Assembly: GCA_003258795.1 (NCBI GenBank)
Contig: QHMH01000010.1
Coordinates: forward strand, 1 to 64,000
DNA: 64,000 bases
Reading direction: 5' to 3'
Origin: Candidatus Melainabacteria bacterium
GTDB taxonomy: Bacteria > Cyanobacteriota > Vampirovibrionia > Gastranaerophilales > Gastranaerophilaceae
A program made the position numbers and the translations under genes. Positions 32,430 to 41,439 of this stretch are shown here, one piece after another (the stretch's first letter is position 1; each line of letters begins with the position of its first letter). The notes under the pieces are model-generated. The model saw nothing but the letters and a program-made list of their open reading frames with translations. It searched no databases and was not told where the DNA came from.

Positions 32430-33126
32430 TGCCGGTAATGATGCAGCAGCTATGGAACAACAACCAGCAGCAGATCAGGGCCAGCAAGAAGGACAAGGAC
32501 AAGAACAACAGCAAGAAACTTCTTTAGGCGGTAACGCTGAAGAAGAAAAACAAGAAGGCCAACAAGAAGGGCAACAAACAGAAGAAAAAAAGAAGGAAGA
32601 AGACGGAAAACAAGAAAATGAATTTTTCGGAAAGCCGGAAGCATACGACTATAAAGATGTTAAACTACCTGAAAATATGCAGCTTGACGCTACTATGACG
32701 GGTAAATTTAATGAATATGCAGCCAAACTAAATTTATCACAAAAGGGCGCTAATGATCTTATGGCTATGGCGGTTGAACTAACACAGACGACACAGCAGC
32801 AGACTGTAGAAGCTATGGGGAAACTTCAAGAAGCAAAGATCAACGGTTATAAACAGCTCTTAAATTCTGATAAAGAAGTAGGCGGCGCTAACTTAAAAGA
32901 ATCTTTAGCGACAGCGAATGTAGCTTATGACGCATTTTTTCAAGATGAAGACTTGCGACAAGTGCTTGCAGAGGGCGGCTTAAATGTACACCCTAAATTT
33001 ATTAAAGCGCTGAAAGCTATTGGTTCACAAATGAAAGACGATACAATACACACTTCAGGTAATTCTATAGGCGACAAGAAAAGCCGTGAAGACATATTGT
33101 ACCCTTCAATGAATGAAAATGAGTAA
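32410..33126 (+). CDS. Capsid scaffold protein
   Basis: 238 residues. The first 75 are Gln/Glu-rich and low complexity, followed by a helical body (MTGKFNEYAAKLNLSQKGAND) and a polar tail. Position directly before the major capsid, with acidic composition, fits a scaffold that guides prohead assembly. AAAAAGGAG precedes the ATG. Confidence 0.75.
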   Translation: MTELNTNAGNDAAAMEQQPAADQGQQEGQGQEQQQETSLGGNAEEEKQEGQQEGQQTEEKKKEEDGKQENEFFGKPEAYDYKDVKLPENMQLDATMTGKFNEYAAKLNLSQKGANDLMAMAVELTQTTQQQTVEAMGKLQEAKINGYKQLLNSDKEVGGANLKESLATANVAYDAFFQDEDLRQVLAEGGLNVHPKFIKALKAIGSQMKDDTIHTSGNSIGDKKSREDILYPSMNENE

Positions 33127-33151
33127 CACTTAAAAAAAGGAGTAAAAAACT

Positions 33152-34147
33152 ATGGCAACTTTAGGAACAAGCTATTTGAATTTAGCAGACAGATTAAAAA
33201 GAGAAGAAAACGGCGAACAGGCCGCTACTATTATTGAAATGATGAACGAAACCAATGTTATTATGCAAGACGCTAATGTCATTGAATGTAACGACGGTTC
33301 AAGCCACATCACTACAATAAGAACTGGCTTGCCTTCTGCAACTTTTAGAAGACTTTACGGCTTCGTACCGCCTTCTAAATCAAGCACAGCGCAAGTAAAA
33401 GATCCTACTGGTATGTTAGAAACATATTCAATAGTAGATAAAGATCTTGTAGATAAAGCACCTAACCCAAAATTATTCAGATTATCTGAATCAAGCGCTT
33501 TTATTGAAGCTATGAATCAAGGTTTACAAACTGAATTTTTCTACGGAAATACAGCTACAAAACCTGAAGGCTTTGACGGCTTGGCTGTAAGATACGGCGC
33601 AATATCTACAACAAAAACCAATATCGGCTACAATGTTATTGACGGCGGCGGTACTGGTTCTGATAATACTTCAATTTGGTTCGTAACCTTCGGCGATCAG
33701 CATACTTCTATGATTTATCCGCGTGGATCTAAAGCTGGTATGCAACACACTGACGACGGCGTACAAACTGAAACAGACAGCAACGGCGGTAAAAGAAAAG
33801 TATATCAAGACCACTACAAAATGGATAGCGGCGTAACAGTAAAAGACTGGCGCTCTACTTGCCGTATTTGTAACATTGATGTATCTGATCTTGAAGGACA
33901 AACACCGGTAGATCTTCTTGACTTAATGCGTAAAGCATACTACAGAATTAAACGCTTTGCTGGTGGCGGCAAAACATTTATTTACTGTAATACAAATGTT
34001 TTAATGCACTTTGACAAACAAGTAGACAGTAAAACAAATATTCACTTCAACTATCAAGAATATTTAGGCCAAAAAACTTTGACTTATAAAGGTATTCCTA
34101 TCAGAGAATGCGATCAAATTCTTGATACAGAAGCAAGAGTAGTATAA
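33152..34147 (+). CDS. Major capsid protein (BPP-1 type)
   Basis: 331 residues. ATLGTSYLNLADRLKREENG, IRTGLPSATFRRLYGFVPPSKSSTAQV, LVDKAPNP and SAFIEAMNQGLQTEFFYGN are conserved in the major capsid family of Bordetella BPP-1-like podoviruses. AAAAAGGAG and good spacing suggest high expression. A hairpin follows at 34180. Confidence 0.88.
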   Translation: MATLGTSYLNLADRLKREENGEQAATIIEMMNETNVIMQDANVIECNDGSSHITTIRTGLPSATFRRLYGFVPPSKSSTAQVKDPTGMLETYSIVDKDLVDKAPNPKLFRLSESSAFIEAMNQGLQTEFFYGNTATKPEGFDGLAVRYGAISTTKTNIGYNVIDGGGTGSDNTSIWFVTFGDQHTSMIYPRGSKAGMQHTDDGVQTETDSNGGKRKVYQDHYKMDSGVTVKDWRSTCRICNIDVSDLEGQTPVDLLDLMRKAYYRIKRFAGGGKTFIYCNTNVLMHFDKQVDSKTNIHFNYQEYLGQKTLTYKGIPIRECDQILDTEARVV

Positions 34148-34179
34148 CGCGCTATTCTGCTTGCAGATAGAGAACGAAC

Positions 34180-34196
34180 GGGGGATATATTCCCCC
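34180..34196 (+). terminator. Hairpin after the major capsid gene
   Basis: GGGGGA (34180-34185) pairs with TCCCCC (34191-34196), loop TATAT. There is no T-run after it, so it more likely stabilises the capsid mRNA 3' end or attenuates transcription than stops it fully. Confidence 0.5.
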
Positions 34197-34233
34197 TCGT
34201 ATTAGTACAAATTTAATATAAGGAGTAATAAAA

Positions 34234-34632
34234 ATGATTTTAGACGAACAAGCATTATTTTCTAAAGAACAGGCCGTAACAGCTTCAGCGGCTTCTACAA
34301 ATGTAATTAAGGTAAATGGCGATATTGGAAAAGGCGAGCCAGTAGAAATTTTAGCACAAGTCGTAGCAGCTTTCGCAACTTGTACTTCTGTTAAAGTTGG
34401 CGTACAAACTGACGACGCTGAAAACTTCAGTAACGCTGTAACACTTGCAGAAACAGGCGCTATCGCTGTTGCAAGTTTGGTAGCTGGTTATAAATTCCCT
34501 ATCAAATTCTTACCAAAAGGTATTAAAAAGTATTTAAGACTTTATTACACTGTAGCTGGTTCAAACGCTACAACTGGTAAAATTACCGCTGGTATTGTAG
34601 ACGGTTCTAATGAAGGACACCACATAGCGTAA
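34234..34632 (+). CDS. Bbp16-like capsid cement protein
   Basis: 132 residues. MILDEQALFSKEQAVTASA, EPVEILAQVVAAFATCTSVKVGVQT and LPKGIKKYLRLYYTVAGS match the Bbp16 capsid stabilisation family of BPP-1-like phages. Jelly-roll-like, all-beta composition. It follows the major capsid, as expected. Strong AAGGAG. Confidence 0.8.
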   Translation: MILDEQALFSKEQAVTASAASTNVIKVNGDIGKGEPVEILAQVVAAFATCTSVKVGVQTDDAENFSNAVTLAETGAIAVASLVAGYKFPIKFLPKGIKKYLRLYYTVAGSNATTGKITAGIVDGSNEGHHIA

Positions 34633-34639
34633 CAAATAA

Positions 34640-34666
34640 AAGGGCAGAGAATATCTGCCCTTTTTC
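34640..34666 (+). terminator. Intrinsic terminator within the late operon
   Basis: AAGGGCAGA (34640-34648) pairs with TCTGCCCTT (34654-34662), loop GAATA, followed by more T. Genes downstream would need read-through, giving capsid genes higher expression than tail genes. Confidence 0.8.
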
Positions 34667-34681
34667 TGAAAGGAAATGAAA

Positions 34682-34891
34682 ATGGAAGAAACAGCAGCAG
34701 AAAAACCTAAATTAACTATTGATAGCTGGCAAGTAGACGACGCTTTAAGAACGCTTATAAGAGCTGAAGAAATTAAGCAAAATAAAGAGCTTATGGATCT
34801 TGTAACTAAAAAAGCGGCACTTCAGAAAAAAGTAACTGACGAGCTTGCGAGCAGAGCAGATAAGTTATTTACATCAATGAATAAGGAGTAA
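34682..34891 (+). CDS. Small helical virion-module protein
   Basis: 69 residues. I prefer ATG 34682 over ATG 34676 because AAAGGAAA gives better spacing. Charged helix pairs (TLIRAEEIKQNKELMDLVTKKAALQ). No family recognised; lies between capsid and tail genes. Confidence 0.5.
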   Translation: MEETAAEKPKLTIDSWQVDDALRTLIRAEEIKQNKELMDLVTKKAALQKKVTDELASRADKLFTSMNKE

Positions 34892-34895
34892 ACAA

Positions 34896-35243
34896 ATGAA
34901 AGTATTAGTAAAAGAAAGATGTTGGTATAATGATAAACTTTATGATCCTGAAGTAGAAGGCGAAGTAATTATAGATTATGCCGGCGAAAAATGCCCGTCT
35001 TGGGGTGAGGTAGTAGGCAACGAAAAAGCCGCAGCACCTAAAAAAGCAGATGAAGGAAAAGAAGAAAAAGCACAGGCAGCAAACAAAGTAAAAGTAAAAG
35101 ATCTGCCAGTGGTAGAAAAGAACGCTTTACTTGAAGCTGCAAAAGCTGTAGGCATTGAAGGCAACCAAATTTTAAGCTGGAATGCAGACACGCTAAAAGC
35201 AAAAATAGAAGCTAAAAAAGCAGATGAAGGAAAAGAAGAATAA
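34896..35243 (+). CDS. Small protein with HeH/LEM-like domain between direct repeats
   Basis: 115 residues. An N-terminal beta-rich part (VLVKERCWYNDKLYDPE) is followed by KKADEGKEE, then a small helix-extended-helix-like domain (LPVVEKNALLEAAKAVGIEG), then KKADEGKEE again at the very end. The two copies are identical over 29 nt. TAATG overlap couples it to the tail gene. The domain call is my inference. Confidence 0.5.
   Translation: MKVLVKERCWYNDKLYDPEVEGEVIIDYAGEKCPSWGEVVGNEKAAAPKKADEGKEEKAQAANKVKVKDLPVVEKNALLEAAKAVGIEGNQILSWNADTLKAKIEAKKADEGKEE
35038..35066 (+). repeat. 29-nt direct repeat, copy 1
   Basis: Identical to 35212-35240. It encodes KKADEGKEE and flanks the HeH-like domain, a layout that could allow the domain to be lost or gained by recombination. 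Confidence 0.85.
35212..35240 (+). repeat. 29-nt direct repeat, copy 2
   Basis: Identical to 35038-35066; this copy forms the C-terminus of the same gene and is followed by the TAA stop. Confidence 0.85.
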
Positions 35244-35917
35244 TGGCAAAATATACTAAAGCTAAAATTTTTAATATGGCTTTGAAAAATTTGGGCGTTT
35301 CGGTTGGTGTTCAAGGCGCGAATCAGGGCGATAGAAATACTGTGGTTCTTGATGAATTTTACGAAACTGCAAAAGAAAAAACTTTGGCCGATCACGACTG
35401 GGGCTTTGCAAGTGCTTTCAGAGAACTAACGCCGACAGGGAATACCAGCCAGCACCCAAAATATAAGTATGAATATGACTACCCTAATAATTGTGTATTT
35501 ATTAGGGAAGTCTATTTATATGATAATACGCTTCATAATAATTCAGATGAAGCTATATCTTTTTATAATATGGCTACTTTGCACTATTCAGACAAAGAAG
35601 AACTTATAAAAAGTCAAGACTTTGATACAGCTTCAGACAGTTCAGGAAATAGAATTATATATACAAATGTTCAACCGGCAATAGCAAGATATACAAGACT
35701 TGTAGGCGAAGAAACTTATTTTACGCCTGAATTTGCTATGGCCCTATCTTGGTATTTGGCATTTTTGGCAGCTTCTTCTATTACCGGCGCAAGAGTAAAA
35801 ACAGCAGACTGTTTGCAAGTTTATAAGCAAATGTTGAGAGAAGGCAAGACAGCAGACGCAAACGAAGGCTTCAAAGAAGAAGATCTTGTATGCGACTGGA
35901 TAAAGGCAAGAGATTAA
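35243..35917 (+). CDS. Tail tubular protein A (T7 gp11-like)
   Basis: 224 residues. KAKIFNMALKNLGV near the start, EKTLADHDWGFA, and YPNNCVFIREVY are typical of the podovirus gatekeeper (tail tubular A) family that joins portal and nozzle. Its position between capsid and nozzle genes agrees. Confidence 0.85.
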   Translation: MAKYTKAKIFNMALKNLGVSVGVQGANQGDRNTVVLDEFYETAKEKTLADHDWGFASAFRELTPTGNTSQHPKYKYEYDYPNNCVFIREVYLYDNTLHNNSDEAISFYNMATLHYSDKEELIKSQDFDTASDSSGNRIIYTNVQPAIARYTRLVGEETYFTPEFAMALSWYLAFLAASSITGARVKTADCLQVYKQMLREGKTADANEGFKEEDLVCDWIKARD

Positions 35918-35921
35918 ATAA

Positions 35922-38006
35922 ATGACAAGACTTACGCAAAAATCTTTTACGGGGGGTGAATTATCACCCTCTTTATATGCAAGAAATGACCTTGCAAAAT
36001 ATAGTAATGGCTTAAAAAAATTATTAAATGGTTTTGTAAGAGCTGAAGGCTGCGTATCAAATCGCGCCGGCTTGGAGTATGTCTGCGAAGTAAAAGACAG
36101 CAGCAAGCCTACTCGTATTATTCCTTTTGCTTTTAATACAGAACAAACTTATGTAATTGAGCTTGGCGATAAATACGCACGATATGTAAAAGACGGAGGG
36201 CAAATAGTTTATCCGGCCGGAGATCCACACGAAGGGGAAGCGGTTGAAACTGTTACACCTTACAACTATACAGATTTATTTATGCTTAAATACGGGCAAA
36301 ATGCAGATGTATTAACAATATGCCATAAAAATTATGTAGCAAAAGAATTATCAAGATCCAGCCATTATAGCTGGAGTTTATCAAGTGTAACATCATCACC
36401 GCAAATAACGCCGCCGCAAAGTGTTTCAGCGGCTTGGACTGGTTCAACATCATCTAATACAAGAACCTATAAATATGTTGTAACTGCGGTAATGGAAGAA
36501 ACTTACGAAGAAAGCGAAAGATCACAAGAAGCAAGCGCCGTAGGTCATTTAGAATCTTACTGGACAACGGCTGAATATATGACTATTTCTTGGGCCGCTG
36601 TAACCGGCGCAGCAGAATATAATATTTACAGAAGCGTAAATGGCGTATTCGGTTATATTGGAACTGCTGTAGGTACAAGTTTTACAGATGATAAAATAGA
36701 ACCTGACTTAAAAGCTACAGCGCCTATAGCGCGTGATCCTTTTGAGAATGGTAATAACCCTTCTTGTGTAAACTATTTTCAGCAGCGTAAATTATTCGGC
36801 TGCTTAAAAAATGCGCCTCAAACACTTGTAACATCACAGACAGGAACAGATAATAACTTTAATATTTCAAGGCCCTTGAACGCTTCAGACAGTATCAATA
36901 TAAGATTATCTGAAAGAGAAGTAAACGAAATTAGACATCTTATAGGGCTGAATGATTTAATAGTATTTACATCAGGGGCAGAATGGAAGCTTAACGGTTC
37001 TGACGGTACATTTTCGGCAGCTTCACCGCCTTTATGTGTACCGCAAAGTTATTATGGCTGCTCACATATTCAGCCTTGTGTATCAGGTAATATGGTATTA
37101 TTTGTGCAAGCTGGCGGTTCAGTTGTAAGAGATCTTGGATATGAATATGTTTCAGATTCTTATAATGGTGATGAACTGACGATTTTTGCAAGCCATTTAT
37201 TTGAAAATAAACAAGTTGTAGATATGGCTTATTCTAAAGAGCCATACCGTATTTTGTGGTGCGTAATGTCTGACGGCACATTAAACGCCTTGACTTATAA
37301 CAAGAAGCAAGAAGTAGCCGGCTGGCATAAACATACTACAGACGGTGAATTTGAAAGCGTAGCAGTAATAAGAGAAGGTTTTGAAGATGTAGCTTATTTT
37401 GTCGTAAAAAGAACTATAAACGGGCAGACAAAACGATTTATAGAGCGTATGCACTCACGCCTAATAGATAATGCTGAAGACGGCTTTTTTGTAGACTGCG
37501 GCTTAAAAGGCGAATTTCAAACAGAAGTAACAACAATAAGCGGCCTTTCACATCTTGAAGGCAAAGAAGTTTCAATACTTGCAGACGGAGGCGCTTATAA
37601 AGCTACTGTTAAAAACGGCGCAGTAAAACTTCAAGATCCGGCCAAAAAAATTGTAGTCGGACTTCCTTATACTTTTGAACTTGAAACACTAAATATAGAA
37701 GGTGAAAACACGCACGGCCTTAAAAAGATTATTACAGCAGCTAATATCAAGGTAGAAAAATCAAGAGAAGACTTCTTTGTAGTAGGCGACGACGGTACAG
37801 AAACACAAAACGCAAGAAGTGTAAATAACAGTGTAAATGACGCTGGCTGGCTTTTTAGTGGCGATATTACCGTATATCCTACAGCTAATTATAAAGAAGA
37901 CGCAAGCATAAAAATTAAGCAGCCTTACCCTTTACCGCTGACAATTACAAGTATCAGCGCAGTTGTTACGATAGAAGACGAGGACACAGATGTACAGAGC
38001 GAATAA
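35922..38006 (+). CDS. Tail tubular protein B / nozzle (T7 gp12-like)
   Basis: 694 residues, mostly beta. TQKSFTGGELSPSLYARND, NGFVRAEGCVSNRAGLEYV and FAFNTEQTYVIELG are conserved at the start of podovirus nozzle proteins, and a fibronectin-like segment (ITPPQSVSAAWTGSTS, about 155-250) is present. Overlaps the next gene by 17 bp. Confidence 0.85.
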   Translation: MTRLTQKSFTGGELSPSLYARNDLAKYSNGLKKLLNGFVRAEGCVSNRAGLEYVCEVKDSSKPTRIIPFAFNTEQTYVIELGDKYARYVKDGGQIVYPAGDPHEGEAVETVTPYNYTDLFMLKYGQNADVLTICHKNYVAKELSRSSHYSWSLSSVTSSPQITPPQSVSAAWTGSTSSNTRTYKYVVTAVMEETYEESERSQEASAVGHLESYWTTAEYMTISWAAVTGAAEYNIYRSVNGVFGYIGTAVGTSFTDDKIEPDLKATAPIARDPFENGNNPSCVNYFQQRKLFGCLKNAPQTLVTSQTGTDNNFNISRPLNASDSINIRLSEREVNEIRHLIGLNDLIVFTSGAEWKLNGSDGTFSAASPPLCVPQSYYGCSHIQPCVSGNMVLFVQAGGSVVRDLGYEYVSDSYNGDELTIFASHLFENKQVVDMAYSKEPYRILWCVMSDGTLNALTYNKKQEVAGWHKHTTDGEFESVAVIREGFEDVAYFVVKRTINGQTKRFIERMHSRLIDNAEDGFFVDCGLKGEFQTEVTTISGLSHLEGKEVSILADGGAYKATVKNGAVKLQDPAKKIVVGLPYTFELETLNIEGENTHGLKKIITAANIKVEKSREDFFVVGDDGTETQNARSVNNSVNDAGWLFSGDITVYPTANYKEDASIKIKQPYPLPLTITSISAVVTIEDEDTDVQSE

Positions 38007-38478
38007 AACTGACGAAGATGTAGAATACATTTTAGATAATTTGCGCTATGAAGACGAGCTGGAATGTAAGACCTTGTTTGGCGAAAACTGGCGCGAAGAA
38101 ACAAAAAAAAGAATAATGCAAACTAACTTCTATGTAATGCTTGGAAAAGAAAATAACGACGACACGCCAGTATGTATGGGCGGTATTGAACAAGCAGAAA
38201 AAGACGGCGAAGGTATAGGCTGCGCTTGGTTTCTTTGCACAAATGAATTAAAGAAACATAGCATACAAATTCTAAAAGAATTAAAAAAAGAAGTAGAAAA
38301 AGCAGACGAAAGATTTTGGCTTACTTATAATGTGATTTACGAAAAGAATTATCTTGCTAAAAGGTGGCTTAAATGGCTTGGCTTTAAGTTTGATAACCCA
38401 CGCCCTGAAGGTGTAGATGTACCTGAAGGCTTTGAATTTTTTTATAGAGTAAGACCAATAAAAGGACTGGGGGAATAA
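37990..38478 (+). CDS. gp13-like protein with GNAT-like fold
   Basis: 162 residues. IEQAEKDGEGIGCAWFLC, ILKELKKEVEKADERFWLTYNVIYEKN and RWLKWLGFKF resemble T7 gp13-type internal proteins with an acetyltransferase-like fold. In T7, gp13 is needed for ejection-protein assembly. It ends with PEGFEFFYRV, a motif also seen in the giant ejection protein. Confidence 0.65.
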   Translation: MYRANKTDEDVEYILDNLRYEDELECKTLFGENWREETKKRIMQTNFYVMLGKENNDDTPVCMGGIEQAEKDGEGIGCAWFLCTNELKKHSIQILKELKKEVEKADERFWLTYNVIYEKNYLAKRWLKWLGFKFDNPRPEGVDVPEGFEFFYRVRPIKGLGE

Positions 38479-38480
38479 TT

Positions 38481-39194
38481 ATGTGTATATTTACAGCAAT
38501 AGGTACAGCAATAGCAACTTCTGTAGGTTTATCTGTAGCGGCTGCCGGTGCAAGTGCTGCCGGTGCTGCGGTTATTAGTTCAACTACAGCAGCAGTCATA
38601 GGGGGTGTAGCAGTAGCCGGAGTTGCAGCCGGTGTAGCTGGAACAGCACTGGGGGCAGTGGGCGCATATCAGCAAGGACAGGCGCAAGCAGCAGCATATA
38701 ATTATCAAGCACAGGTAGCAGAACAGAATAGGCGAATAGCTCTGAATAATGCTGCTATGGAACGGCAATTAGGTTTAGAGGAGGCAAGAAGGCAAAGGAT
38801 AGCTACGCTTCAAGCAATAGGGAAGCAAGAAGTAGCACTTGCTGCAAACGGCATAGATGTCGGGTATGGAACTTCTTTAGATTTAATAGAAGATACTGCT
38901 ATGCTCGGTGAACTTGACGCTTTAACTATTGAATATAATTCAGAGAAAAAAGCGCGTAATTATGATATTGAAGCTATGAACTTTGCTAACGAAGCAAACT
39001 TGGCCCAGTTTTCGGCAAGAAACGCAAGAACAGCCGGAACAATGGGGGCAATAGCCGGAGGGCTTAAAACAATAGGACAGATAGGAACAGCGGCCTTATC
39101 TTTGGGAGGCGGTATGGGTTCTTTAGGAAGCACAACACAACAAGGAATTAAAGTAAGCGGCGGTATTTCAGGCGACGCTATAACTTTTGCATAA
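38481..39194 (+). CDS. Internal virion protein (T7 gp14-like)
   Basis: 237 residues. The N-terminal 75 residues are hydrophobic Ala/Gly-rich (membrane-active), then a helical body (NYQAQVAEQNRRIALNNAAM; QEVALAANGIDVGYGTS) and a Gly-rich end. This matches podovirus ejection proteins that form the outer-membrane part of the ejection channel. Confidence 0.8.
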   Translation: MCIFTAIGTAIATSVGLSVAAAGASAAGAAVISSTTAAVIGGVAVAGVAAGVAGTALGAVGAYQQGQAQAAAYNYQAQVAEQNRRIALNNAAMERQLGLEEARRQRIATLQAIGKQEVALAANGIDVGYGTSLDLIEDTAMLGELDALTIEYNSEKKARNYDIEAMNFANEANLAQFSARNARTAGTMGAIAGGLKTIGQIGTAALSLGGGMGSLGSTTQQGIKVSGGISGDAITFA

Positions 39195-39204
39195 AGGAGT
39201 AGAA

Positions 39205-41439
39205 ATGGTTACAGTACCTAATTATGAACAAAGAGTAAATTATAGCCACGAACCGACAGGATATTTAAGAGCAAATGCGAACCCTGACGCCTTCGGTGCA
39301 AGTATAGCAAAGGCCACAGAAAAGCTGGGGGATACTTCAGCTTGGTTTACCCAAACTATGATCGGCCTACATAATCAAGTTCAAGAAATGAACGCAAGAG
39401 AGCTTGCTAATTATATTGATTTACTTGAAAGAACAGACTTACAAGATCCTGAAAACGGTTATTATTCAAAGCTTGGCAAAGCTGCTATGAGTGATCCTAA
39501 CGATCCAAACAGCGGCGCTATGGGTGTAATGAATAGTATTGAACAAAAGATAAATCAGAAACAGCAAGAATTAGGTTTAACTTGGGGCAGAGGACAAAGG
39601 GCCGCAGAATCAGTAAAGCTTAAAAAATTAAATATGCTTTATAACGGTGCTACAGCTCACGAAGTAAAACAGACGCAAGCTTGGGGCGCAGCCACTTTAC
39701 AAGAAGCACAAGATCTCGCTATCAATAAAGGTATAACCCATAGAGATAATGAAGAAGATATGAATACTGCGCTGGGTAACGGCGTAGCCACTATTATAAG
39801 CAAAGCGCAGCTTCTACGCTGGGATCAGGATACGACACGCATACAAATTGCAAAATTCAAATCTGATTTTCACGCCGGAGTATTGAACGCATATTTGCAA
39901 GACGGAAGCTTAAAAGCTTCTGAATATTATGAAGCACATAAACAAGAATTATTACCGGCAGCGCAAAATAAGTATTTAGGTGCTGTAAAAAATAACGAAT
40001 TAAACTATGTAGCAAGATCTTCAGCGGAAAGATTATACGGGCTTTATCCTGAAGACGAAGCCGGCGCATACGCTGAAGTAGATAAAATTGAAAATGAACA
40101 AGAAAGGCAAGCAGTTGAAAATAGACTGACGGCTTTATATAACAGACAACGCAGAATAGAAAACCACGAACAAGATAACTTAATGGATCAAATGTGGGAA
40201 AACATAGCAGACAAAATGAAAAACGGGCAAGTGCCTTCAGAAGACGATATACCTTATGGCCTTAATGGTAAAAACTGGTATCAGGCCCAAAACGCTATAA
40301 ACCAGCTTGTAAATAAAGGCGATATTGATACTGATAATTCAGCATATTTAGAATTATACGAATTAAGAAATACTGACGCGCAGCGCTTCGCAAATATGAA
40401 CCTGACACAGTATAGATCAGTTCTTTCTAATGCTGATTATAAAGCTTTTCAAAAAATGCAAATTGATATTAAAAATATGACGCCTACACAGCTAACAGAT
40501 CAAGATAAGGCTATTAAAGACGGGCTGAAATTGCTTGGATATACATATAACAAGCAAGGTCAGTTAAATGCTGATCCTTCTTGGTTTATAGGTGAAAAGA
40601 CAGAAGCAAAGGCAAAAGCTTTTCAAAATTCTGCAAATGCTTATATCAGAGAACTTGAACTTAAAAAGGGTAAGAACTTGACACAAGGCGAAATAAACAG
40701 CGCTATGAAAGAGTTTGCACAAAGCTACGCTTATAAAGATAAGGCCGGTAAATCTTCAGATCTTTATATTGAAGGTATGAATAAGCAAGTAGGCTTTATG
40801 CGTAATGTTTTGAATGATTTTCAGGCAGCAGAAAAAGTAAAAGGAAGTGCGCTTACAGACGAAGAAAAATATAAAATAGTTGCTGAAAGAGTTTCAAAAA
40901 CAGCACAGGAAGACAACAAAGAATTAAGCAGTATTCCTACAAGAACAAGCAGTATGCCGCAAGTAGGTGATGTATGGAACGGCCATAGAATAACCAGCAC
41001 TTACGGAAGACGCGAAAAACCTAAAAAGGGTGCAAGTGAATATCATCAAGGTATAGATCTTTCTTATAACAATAACGAAAAATTTACAGCCTTTGCAAGC
41101 GGCAAGGTGGTAAATGTAGCTTTTAATGCCGGTTACGGAAACTATATAGATATTAAGAGCGCAGACGGAACTATACATAGATACGCACACGCAAACAGTT
41201 TTATAGCAAAAAAAGGTCAGGAAGTAAAAGCCGGTGATTATATAGGCAGAGCCGGCAGCACTGGTGTTTCAACTGGGCCGCATTTACATTATGAAAAGAT
41301 AGTAAACGGCAAAAGTGTTGATCCTTTGAAAAGCAATACTTCAAGTAATCGTAAAGCTTATGCAGAAGGAACAGTAATAAGAAACCCTAAAACTGGTGCA
41401 AGAATGATAATGAGAGGTGGAAAGTGGCAAGCAATTTAG
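39205..41439 (+). CDS. Internal virion protein (gp15-like) with M23 peptidase domain
   Basis: 744 residues from ATG 39205 (AAAGGAG upstream). The first 550 residues are helical and Gln/Asn-rich, as in gp15-type ejection proteins. The C-terminal LytM/M23 domain has YHQGIDLSY (His614, Asp618), YAHANSF and GPHLHYE (His693, His695). It probably cuts peptidoglycan cross-links while DNA is ejected. Overlaps the giant gene by 16 bp. Confidence 0.85.
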   Translation: MVTVPNYEQRVNYSHEPTGYLRANANPDAFGASIAKATEKLGDTSAWFTQTMIGLHNQVQEMNARELANYIDLLERTDLQDPENGYYSKLGKAAMSDPNDPNSGAMGVMNSIEQKINQKQQELGLTWGRGQRAAESVKLKKLNMLYNGATAHEVKQTQAWGAATLQEAQDLAINKGITHRDNEEDMNTALGNGVATIISKAQLLRWDQDTTRIQIAKFKSDFHAGVLNAYLQDGSLKASEYYEAHKQELLPAAQNKYLGAVKNNELNYVARSSAERLYGLYPEDEAGAYAEVDKIENEQERQAVENRLTALYNRQRRIENHEQDNLMDQMWENIADKMKNGQVPSEDDIPYGLNGKNWYQAQNAINQLVNKGDIDTDNSAYLELYELRNTDAQRFANMNLTQYRSVLSNADYKAFQKMQIDIKNMTPTQLTDQDKAIKDGLKLLGYTYNKQGQLNADPSWFIGEKTEAKAKAFQNSANAYIRELELKKGKNLTQGEINSAMKEFAQSYAYKDKAGKSSDLYIEGMNKQVGFMRNVLNDFQAAEKVKGSALTDEEKYKIVAERVSKTAQEDNKELSSIPTRTSSMPQVGDVWNGHRITSTYGRREKPKKGASEYHQGIDLSYNNNEKFTAFASGKVVNVAFNAGYGNYIDIKSADGTIHRYAHANSFIAKKGQEVKAGDYIGRAGSTGVSTGPHLHYEKIVNGKSVDPLKSNTSSNRKAYAEGTVIRNPKTGARMIMRGGKWQAI

